Shown piece by piece: positions 38,140 to 44,407 of a stretch of DNA of 64,000 nucleotides. The notes beneath the pieces are model-generated. The model ran no database searches and had not been told where the DNA came from. It saw nothing but the letters and a program-made list of their open reading frames with translations. Position 1 is the stretch's first letter. Each line of letters opens with the position of its first letter. The DNA is taken from contig JAQXJI010000006.1 in the NCBI GenBank assembly GCA_029008615.1, positions 167,159 to 231,158 of the forward strand. The letters run 5' to 3'. The position numbers and the translations under genes are program-made. The stretch is from Elusimicrobiota bacterium. GTDB taxonomy: Bacteria; Elusimicrobiota; Elusimicrobia; Elusimicrobiales; Elusimicrobiaceae.

Positions 38140-38254
38140 AAGCCACAGGCTTGCGCCCGCGGATAAAGCAGCGGGGCTTCGGCCCCGAGGCGAGACGGCT
38201 CTCCCACAAATCCCTAAAAAGGATTGCCGCAAAAAAAGCGGCGCTCCGCGGGCG
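38140..38254 (+). ncRNA. Candidate structured leader RNA (multibranch)
   Basis: 9-bp closing stem CGCCCGCGG/CCGCGGGCG around hairpins including CGGGGC-UUCG-GCCCCG, GAG/CTC, AATCC/GGATT and GCCGC/GCGGC; preceded by AAGCC aca GGCTT. Confidence 0.45.
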
Positions 38255-38277
38255 TTCTTATAAAGCGGAGGTTAATA

Positions 38278-38585
38278 TGAAAAATATGTTTGACTCTGAT
38301 TGCCCCAATAAAGGCTTATTCCCAAGCGGGGCCGGGCTATATAAAGTTATGCTTGAGCTGCTTGAACGCAGAGATAAGTTGGAGCCTTTGGCCAAAGAAT
38401 TTGCCCGGCTTGACTTCGCTTTAAAACGATATTTTCAAGGTGTGCCGGATTTCCGCATAGGCGGATATCAAATAAAAGGTTTTTATTGCGAAAACTCTAG
38501 GCTTAAAATCCCGGAAAAAATAAAAAACAAATATCTTAAAAAAGAGCGCACTTGGATAGTAAGTATAAACAAAATTAAGAAGTAA
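38278..38585 (+). CDS. Hypothetical protein, about 102 aa
   Basis: ATG preceded by GCGGAGGTTAAT; MKNMFDSDCPNKGLFPSGAGLYKVMLELLERRDKLEPLAKEF... Confidence 0.6.
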
Positions 38586-38678
38586 AAAAATTAACAAATT
38601 TAAACGGTGCATTCTTCCGTAACTCTCCTAAGAACTTCATAAATATACTCCTTGTAACTTCATTACTCCTCGCACCGG

Positions 38679-38706
38679 GGGCCGCACATAGGCGGCCCTT
38701 TTTTGT
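38679..38706 (+). terminator. Rho-independent terminator
   Basis: GGGCCGC acatag GCGGCCC TTTTTTG. Confidence 0.8.
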
Positions 38707-38710
38707 TTTA

Positions 38711-38876
38711 ACTCGTTAAGTTAGATTCTCATAGTTAGTAATTGGGCAAATTTAAGTTTTTTCTTCATTCGGATACCTTGCCGCCTTCGGCGGCATAGCT
38801 GCAAGTATACCTCGAACAGAATAAAACTTAAATTTCCTCCAAATCTAAAAAACCACGCAAGTTAAGCCCTCTCACG
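38711..38876. repeat. Structured intergenic palindrome, copy A1
   Basis: 13-bp perfect arms AAATTTAAGTTTT (38748-38760)/AAAACTTAAATTT (38823-38835) around a GCCGCC-TTC-GGCGGC core and GGATAC...TATACC. Confidence 0.75.
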
Positions 38877-38881
38877 TTTTT

Positions 38882-39060
38882 AAATCGGTCTAAGTTACGC
38901 GCTCACGGCTATCACTTCGACGCTTTTGGGCGGCTTTTAATTTTTTCTTCGCTTAAATACCGCGGCGGCGAAGCCGCCATCGTTCTAGGTATTCTGCGTT
39001 TAGAATAAAATTAAAATCCGCTCCAAAATCAACAAACCACGCTTTTGCATATTCGCACCG
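38882..39060. repeat. Structured intergenic palindrome, copy A2
   Basis: AAATCGGTCTAAGTTACG head; arms TTTTAATTTT (38935-38944)/AAAATTAAAA (39007-39016); GGCGGC gaa GCCGCC core. Confidence 0.75.
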
Positions 39061-39211
39061 ATAAAAAACACGCCGCTTTTACGCTCGTACCTTTTCAACC
39101 GAAACGCTAATTTTTAAATTACCTCTTTATTTTATTTTTTCCTTTTTACACTACTTTTATACATTCTCTCTATATACTCGGTCGTAAAATGCTTCCACAA
39201 CTTTTTCATTA

Positions 39212-39276
39212 ATGTAGGTCGGGCTTTGCCCGACGGAAAACTCCTTATTAACGTCAGGCGTAGCCTGACCTACATT
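39212..39276. repeat. REPIN-like double hairpin
   Basis: AATGTAGGTCGGGCtttGCCCGAC ... GTCAGGCgtaGCCTGACCTACATT; outer ends mutually inverted. Confidence 0.7.
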
Positions 39277-39422
39277 TTCTATACATTTTTCTATTAATTT
39301 GCCTTTCTTTTATTACTCCTTTTTAGCATTGTTTGTTGTGTCGTACGTCGTGGCAGGCCATGAAAAACGAAAACAGTTGACGGATTTGGGGAAGGATGTT
39401 GAGGCAATACGTATCAACTTAT

Positions 39423-39684
39423 AACTTAAGAAAAGTTATAAAATAAAGTACAATAAATGTAGAGAGGCTTTTGTTGCGGCTTCTCTACATGTTTTTGACT
39501 TTTATATAATCTTTTTAGATTATATTTCGTCAAAATCTTGTTTTAATCAAGTTGTATATCTCAATCTTGGACGGGTCAAGATATACAACTTGTTGTTTAT
39601 TTTTTGCTTGGCGGATTTTTTGTTCCGCTTGTGCAAATTTGTTATGTCCGCTAAAGACTAAATCTTAATAAAAAGATTATAGTC
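39423..39684. promoter_or_regulatory. Cluster of dyads upstream of the XRE gene
   Basis: ATGTAGAGA/TCTCTACAT (39457-39490); ATATAATCT/AGATTATAT (39504-39525); CAAGTTGTATATCT/AGATATACAACTTG (39548-39592); GACTA-AATCTT/AAGATTATAGTC (39656-39684). Confidence 0.6.
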
Positions 39685-39723
39685 AACTTTTTGTTATTTG
39701 TCAATAATTACGAGGAACAAACT

Positions 39724-40074
39724 ATGAGGAAACAAAGAATAAAACAGGCGTTAAAAGAAGCGGGCCTAACACAAAGCGAGTTGGCAAGAAAAATGAAAAT
39801 AACTCAGCCGACTGTAAACGCGTTCGTCAACGGGAGGCGCAACCCTACGGCGACGACTCTTAAAAAAATAGCCAAGGCGACGGGCAAAGACATCAGCTAT
39901 TTTTTTTCCAGCGGGGGGATATCTCAATCGGCAAACAACAGTACTAACATACGCCAGACCATTAACAACGCCGATATGGAGTTTATAAAAGACAGTTTCC
40001 AAACTTTGCAAAGCCGTTTAGACGCCTTGGAAGCCAAACTGGACTTGTTAATTGCAATAAAGAGGAAGATTTAA
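39724..40074 (+). CDS. XRE-family HTH regulator
   Basis: LTQSELARKMKITQPTVNAFVNGRRNPTATTLKKIAKATGKD; start set at MRKQRIKQAL. Confidence 0.85.
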   Translation: MRKQRIKQALKEAGLTQSELARKMKITQPTVNAFVNGRRNPTATTLKKIAKATGKDISYFFSSGGISQSANNSTNIRQTINNADMEFIKDSFQTLQSRLDALEAKLDLLIAIKRKI

Positions 40075-40075
40075 T

Positions 40076-40723
40076 ATGTCCATATTCAACTTTTTTAGAA
40101 GGGATGATTTGAGGCAAAAAATTATTGCTTTGGAAAAGAAAATAGAAAAATACAATTCCGGCTTGCCTTTTGATTTTATCAACGCCGTTTATTTTTTGCG
40201 TTATAACGGTTTGTCAAATTTACATTGCGGCCGGCATGAACTTATCGCGGAAGCCAAACTGGATATTGCTTCGTCGTCAAAAAAGGAAATTGTCAACATC
40301 GTGGCGGGGAAAATAAAAAAATATAGAGAAATTTTCAACGCAATGAAAAAAATTGAAGATCTATACTCTTATTTATCAAGACAGGCGGATCAAGGCCTCA
40401 TATCGGAAAGCGCCGCCGAAGCGGACGTTTTAGAAGAAATTTTAAAGTTTACAAATTGCGATTCTAAAGAAGAAATTTATTCTCGATTGTTAAAAGAAGG
40501 TTTTTTCGTTACCTCTTTTACTGACAATAAGGGGAAAAAAGCATACGGCGGCATAGCATGGGACATTATGGACGGATATTTTTGGAAATCCGCTTCAGCG
40601 TACGGCTATAAAGGGGAAGTGCCGTTATTGATAACCGTAAATGACGCCGTAAGAATTTTTTATAACGGCCCGCGGGATTTTCCATATCGTGAAGATTTAA
40701 TAATAGATTGGGGTAATTATTAA
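40076..40723 (+). CDS. Hypothetical 215-aa protein coupled to the XRE gene
   Basis: ATG 1-2 nt after the regulator stop; no family recognised. Confidence 0.65.
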   Translation: MSIFNFFRRDDLRQKIIALEKKIEKYNSGLPFDFINAVYFLRYNGLSNLHCGRHELIAEAKLDIASSSKKEIVNIVAGKIKKYREIFNAMKKIEDLYSYLSRQADQGLISESAAEADVLEEILKFTNCDSKEEIYSRLLKEGFFVTSFTDNKGKKAYGGIAWDIMDGYFWKSASAYGYKGEVPLLITVNDAVRIFYNGPRDFPYREDLIIDWGNY

Positions 40724-40772
40724 CATCCGCAGGAACAAAAATAATTAAAATTTAGTATAAATATATTGGGGA

Positions 40773-40803
40773 CCCGATACGTATTTTGCGTATCGGGATT
40801 TTG
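40773..40803 (+). terminator. Terminator-like hairpin
   Basis: CCCGATACG tattttg CGTATCGGG ATTTTG. Confidence 0.6.
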
Positions 40804-40868
40804 CGTTTAAAAAGGTTTAACGCTTCCGGCGCGCAGAATACCCGGGCCAAAACATAAGGAGGCGTAAC

Positions 40869-42065
40869 ATGAAACTAAGTTTAGAAAGCGGCGTTTATTA
40901 TTTGGACGTCAGCAAAATGCAGGAGAGGGACGGAAAAGTAAAAATAAATCAGATAATCCCGTTGTTTTTAAATTCGGCGATTGAGAATTTTGGCTCAAAG
41001 GCGATGCAGGGTTTAAGCGGGTGTCAAACTTTGGGGATTTTCCCGCGCGCGGGAGATCCTGCAAACCAAGCGGCGGCACCGTCGCCAAGCCAGCCCTCAG
41101 CCCCGGCTATCACCCGGCCGCTCGCCCCGGCCGCAAACCCAACGCAAAATATGCAATTTCAAGCGGGCTCATATGGTGAAAGCTGGCCGGCGTTTAAAGC
41201 GTGGTATATTGATTATTTGCGCGCAATGAACAGCCCCCGCACGGTAAAGATAGAGCTGCGCACGATAAAAAAACTTGAGGAGTTCAAAAAACCGGCTTTT
41301 CTCTGCCAGCTTACGCCGGATTATCTTTTGGATTTCAAGTCGTGGCTGGAGCTTTCCCCCAAGAACCCGCGCAAAAATTTCCGCGGCGGGCTCGTCGCGC
41401 TGGACAGGCACGTCTGCGCTTTTAAAAAAATGCTCCGCACGGCGGAAAGCTTCAACAAAATACAAGCGCAGAACTGGAACGGCATAAAAAAGGATTTGCG
41501 CGTAAAAAAATTCGGACGCACAAGCTGGCACACGGTGGAAGAACTCCGCCAAATAGAAGCGGTTTTGGATGGGGATTTGCTGACGGCTTTTTATTTGGGT
41601 TGGCAGGAAGGCCTCAGAAAGAGCGAAATAGCCTGGCTTTACAAAACCGATTACGACGCGCAAAACCACACTATAACCATACAAAGCAAAGAGGGCTGGA
41701 CGCCCAAAACCGCGCGCAGCGTAAGGACGCTTCCGCTCGCGCCCTCAAGCGAAGCGGCGATAAAAGCCAGCATAGCGGCCGCGCCGGCGCACAGCCCTTT
41801 TATAATAAACATACCGGGCAAGCGCGAAAGCGATTCTTACCTTTCCGGCAACTATATAGACGCGGTAAAAAAAGGCGTACCCGGGCTTAAATCGCACCTG
41901 CACAAACTGCGGCACACATACGGCAGCCTGCTTGCGCAGAGGGGCGTTAACATCAAAACGATATCGGAACTTATGGGGCACACGTCGATATTGGTTACTG
42001 CGCGCTACACGCATTGGGGGGACGGCGCGCTTCGCCGCGCGTCGCGCGTGATACCCGAGCTTTAA
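40869..42065 (+). CDS. Tyrosine-type phage integrase
   Basis: WQEGLRKSEIAWL; LHKLRHTYGSLLAQRGVNIKTISELMGHTSILVTARYTHW; Pro/Ala-rich linker near N-terminus. Confidence 0.9.
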   Translation: MKLSLESGVYYLDVSKMQERDGKVKINQIIPLFLNSAIENFGSKAMQGLSGCQTLGIFPRAGDPANQAAAPSPSQPSAPAITRPLAPAANPTQNMQFQAGSYGESWPAFKAWYIDYLRAMNSPRTVKIELRTIKKLEEFKKPAFLCQLTPDYLLDFKSWLELSPKNPRKNFRGGLVALDRHVCAFKKMLRTAESFNKIQAQNWNGIKKDLRVKKFGRTSWHTVEELRQIEAVLDGDLLTAFYLGWQEGLRKSEIAWLYKTDYDAQNHTITIQSKEGWTPKTARSVRTLPLAPSSEAAIKASIAAAPAHSPFIINIPGKRESDSYLSGNYIDAVKKGVPGLKSHLHKLRHTYGSLLAQRGVNIKTISELMGHTSILVTARYTHWGDGALRRASRVIPEL

Positions 42066-42286
42066 CCCCCGCCCGCCCCGCCGTTTTTTATGCGGCGGGG
42101 CGTTTGCTTGCACCCGCAGGTAAAATGCTTTCTAAGTTTATATTCTTCTTTCTTGCCGTCGTTCCAGTTTTGGACCGGGCGCAAATAACCCACCACGCGG
42201 CTGAACACCTCGCACGGCGTGCCTTTGGCCAGCCCTTTTAATTTCTTAAGTTCCGCTATTTTAGCGGCTATTTCACTTCTTTCCAT
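42062..42286 (-). CDS. Stand-alone NrdD C-terminal-like glycyl-radical domain protein
   Basis: 74 aa; CEVFSRVVGYLRPVQNWNDGKKEEYKLRKHF resembles the class III NrdD glycyl-radical loop. Confidence 0.65.
   Translation of the reverse strand: MERSEIAAKIAELKKLKGLAKGTPCEVFSRVVGYLRPVQNWNDGKKEEYKLRKHFTCGCKQTPRRIKNGGAGGG
42074..42102. terminator. Bidirectional terminator between convergent genes
   Basis: 10-bp perfect stem CGCCCCGCCG/CGGCGGGGCG. Confidence 0.75.
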
Positions 42287-42491
42287 AAACTCCCCCGCAG
42301 ATGTCCTTAAAACTCTTTAAAGCGCGCAGATTTTGCACGCTTAAACACTCAAGCCCGCCGTCGCTGTAATCCCACTGCAGGCGGCACAAAGGCGCGTTAC
42401 TCCTTTTCGTTTTCGCGCCCGCGCAAGCCGTCAAGAAGAGCCCCGCGCCCAAGATTATTATTAGCCGCGATAATTTTATCTGTTTCTTCAC
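42273..42491 (-). CDS. Rz1-like outer-membrane lipoprotein spanin
   Basis: GTG start preceded by GGAGA; signal plus lipobox (LSRLIIILGAGLFLTAC); overlaps the upstream Rz-like gene in another frame. Confidence 0.65.
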   Translation of the reverse strand: MKKQIKLSRLIIILGAGLFLTACAGAKTKRSNAPLCRLQWDYSDGGLECLSVQNLRALKSFKDICGGVYGKK

Positions 42492-42636
42492 TTTGCTTTT
42501 TCTCCGCCTGTAAAATTTCCAGCCGGGCTTTATTATAGCCGGCTTTGTAGCGGCCCCGCCCGTAGGCAAAGGCCGCCAGAACCGCCAAAACTCCGCAAAT
42601 CGCGTAAAGCATATTAAGCGTCTTTTTTGGCTTCAA
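42397..42636 (-). CDS. Rz-like inner-membrane spanin
   Basis: N-terminal TM segment (LNMLYAICGVLAVLAAFAYG) then helical charged region; overlaps the Rz1-like gene. Confidence 0.6.
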   Translation of the reverse strand: MKPKKTLNMLYAICGVLAVLAAFAYGRGRYKAGYNKARLEILQAEKKQSEETDKIIAANNNLGRGALLDGLRGRENEKE

Positions 42637-42829
42637 AGCCGAACTTTGTAAGCCAGCTGATAAGCTTTACCGCGGCGGCGCGGATTTTATCGATAATGAC
42701 GATACCGCGCGCGCTGTCGCACCATTTGACGATAACTTCCGCCGCGCCGATTACGCACGCCCACAGCGTCAGCACGGCGTCCCAGTTGGCTTTAAGCCAG
42801 GTTACTGCATTTGTTATATGTTCCCACAT
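42614..42829 (-). CDS. Small membrane protein, putative holin
   Basis: 71 aa with TM segment; directly upstream of the Rz-like gene in the lysis region. Confidence 0.5.
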   Translation of the reverse strand: MWEHITNAVTWLKANWDAVLTLWACVIGAAEVIVKWCDSARGIVIIDKIRAAAVKLISWLTKFGFEAKKDA

Positions 42830-42875
42830 ATTATTCCTCCTTGATTTTTTGTAGTTTATAAGCTACAATAACATT

Positions 42876-43199
42876 ATGAAAACTCTAAAGTTTTATAAAA
42901 CGTCCGCCGGCAAAGAGCCTTTTAAAGAGTGGCTCGTCAAATTGAAAGACAAAACCGTAATAGCCAAGATAAACCAGCGTCTTAATTTTTTGGCCCAGGG
43001 CTATATGCCGGATTTCGACCACGTCGGCGAAGGCGTTTTTGAAACGCGCATACACGTGCGCGGCGGGATAAGAATATATTTTTATCCTCATAAAAACACA
43101 TTTATAATTTTGCTTTGCGGCGGCAATAAAAAAACGCAAAATAAAGACATCCAAAAAGCCGTTGAGTATGCAAACGATTTCAGGGGGCGTTATGAATAA
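42876..43199 (+). CDS. RelE/HigB-like toxin (Gp49-type)
   Basis: MKTLKFYKTSAGKEPFKEWLVKLKDKTVIAKINQRL...; RIYFYPHKNTFIILLCGGNKKTQNKDIQKA. Confidence 0.88.
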   Translation: MKTLKFYKTSAGKEPFKEWLVKLKDKTVIAKINQRLNFLAQGYMPDFDHVGEGVFETRIHVRGGIRIYFYPHKNTFIILLCGGNKKTQNKDIQKAVEYANDFRGRYE

Positions 43200-43536
43200 A
43201 AAAACAAAAAAACTTAAAGCCGAAGATTTAAGCGATTTTACTTCTTGGCAAAACGAATATTACAAAAAACACCCGGAAGAAATATCCCTTTTAACCAAAG
43301 AAGCGATAGACTCTTTCAACAATACGCCCGATATGCCCATAGAAGTTCTGCTTGCGTCTTTAAGGCGCATAGCGGAATTATACGGCTTAAGCAAATTGGC
43401 CCGGGAAACGAAACTCAACCGGGAAAGCCTGTATAAATCCTTATCGCCGCGCGGAAACCCCACCGTCCGCACTTTAAGCAAGGTGTCGGCGGCAATGGGA
43501 TATCGCCTGACGATTACGCCCGTAAACCGCGTATAA
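43192..43536 (+). CDS. HigA-like antitoxin
   Basis: ELYGLSKLARETKLNRESLYKSLSPRGNPTVRTLSKVSAAMGYRL; overlaps the toxin stop by 8 nt. Confidence 0.88.
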   Translation: MNKKTKKLKAEDLSDFTSWQNEYYKKHPEEISLLTKEAIDSFNNTPDMPIEVLLASLRRIAELYGLSKLARETKLNRESLYKSLSPRGNPTVRTLSKVSAAMGYRLTITPVNRV

Positions 43537-43553
43537 TTTCAAAGAACGTTTGG

Positions 43554-43580
43554 CCCGCCGCATTAAGCGGCGGGTTTTAA
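43554..43580 (+). terminator. Terminator after toxin-antitoxin pair
   Basis: CCCGCCG cattaag CGGCGGG TTTTAATTTA. Confidence 0.75.
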
Positions 43581-43978
43581 TTTATTTCAATTTCCAAAGC
43601 TTCGCCGCCGCGCTCGGCCACAAATAAAAGCCTTAAAAGCTTTTGGAACGTTTTGCGGCTGTCTAAAACCTTACCCTTTACGCGGTTTCGGCCCACCAAA
43701 ATACAGCCCCTGGTGTCCTCAGCCGTAGAGCCGGCGTGGATAAGAACACCCGTAAAGCCGGGCACGTTTTCCAAGCGCGGCATTAAGCGGCCAAAGCGCA
43801 GGCTTTCGGTCAGCTTAATTTTATATTTGCCGGTGGGGATAGCCGTCTTGCCCGGGATTTTAACCCCGGGCGCGCGGACGGTATCTTCCAGCGTATCGCA
43901 AAAATATTTCCCGTCGATTGAGAGTTTGCCGATAGTGTAGTCCGGCCCTTTAAAGATACGTTTAATTTTTATTTGCAT
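43577..43978 (-). CDS. DUF5675 family protein
   Basis: TIGKLSIDGKYFCDTLEDTVR; AIPTGKYKI; VLIHAGSTAEDTRGCILVG. Confidence 0.8.
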   Translation of the reverse strand: MQIKIKRIFKGPDYTIGKLSIDGKYFCDTLEDTVRAPGVKIPGKTAIPTGKYKIKLTESLRFGRLMPRLENVPGFTGVLIHAGSTAEDTRGCILVGRNRVKGKVLDSRKTFQKLLRLLFVAERGGEALEIEIN

Positions 43979-43984
43979 AGGTTT

Positions 43985-44153
43985 ACTCGGTCTAAATTGC
44001 ATTTTCATTACTAGCAAGCTTTAATATTTAGGCAAATTTTGATTTTTGCTTCAGTCGGATACGCGGGGCTCCGCCCACTCTAGGTATACCTTCCTCATTA
44101 AAAAACAAAATTTTCTCTAAATCTTAAAGCTCACGTTTGTTACATAATCGCAC
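43985..44153. repeat. Structured intergenic palindrome, copy B
   Basis: CTCGGTCTAAATTGC head; ATTTAGGCAAATTTTG ... CAAAATTTTCTCTAAAT; GGATAC...GTATACC. Confidence 0.7.
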
Positions 44154-44155
44154 GT

Positions 44156-44395
44156 TTAATGATGATATTCATGTACTCTATCCTCCACCTCGTTAAGCCG
44201 CTTATGCGCGCTTTTAAGGCTTTCCTCGTTGCGCGTCATACGCTCCTGCAAATGGTTGTACTTATCCTGTTTGCTTTCTAGCCTATCAAGGCGGAACTCC
44301 ACCATTTTTTGAAACGTGTTTAATTTGCCCACAAATATCCCTATGGTAAGGATTTGCGCCGCAATACTCAAGCCAAGTTCAACGCTGATGTTCAT
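44156..44395 (-). CDS. XhlA-like small phage protein
   Basis: 79 aa; N-terminal hydrophobic segment then coiled-coil (FRLDRLESKQDKYNHLQERMTRNEESLKSAHKRLNEVEDRV). Confidence 0.5.
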   Translation of the reverse strand: MNISVELGLSIAAQILTIGIFVGKLNTFQKMVEFRLDRLESKQDKYNHLQERMTRNEESLKSAHKRLNEVEDRVHEYHH

Positions 44396-44407
44396 TTCTT
44401 ACGCTCC

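Noticed and set aside
38151-38277. N-terminal extension of ORF 38151-38585 (MRPRIKQRGFGPEARRLSHKS...)
   Set aside because: It covers the highly structured leader; a good SD (GCGGAGG) precedes the internal ATG at 38278, so the upstream part is more likely untranslated.
38711-39060. Integron attC array or simple terminators
   Set aside because: No integron integrase and no recognisable attC R''/R' core sites; the structures are far longer than terminators and lack consistent U tracts.
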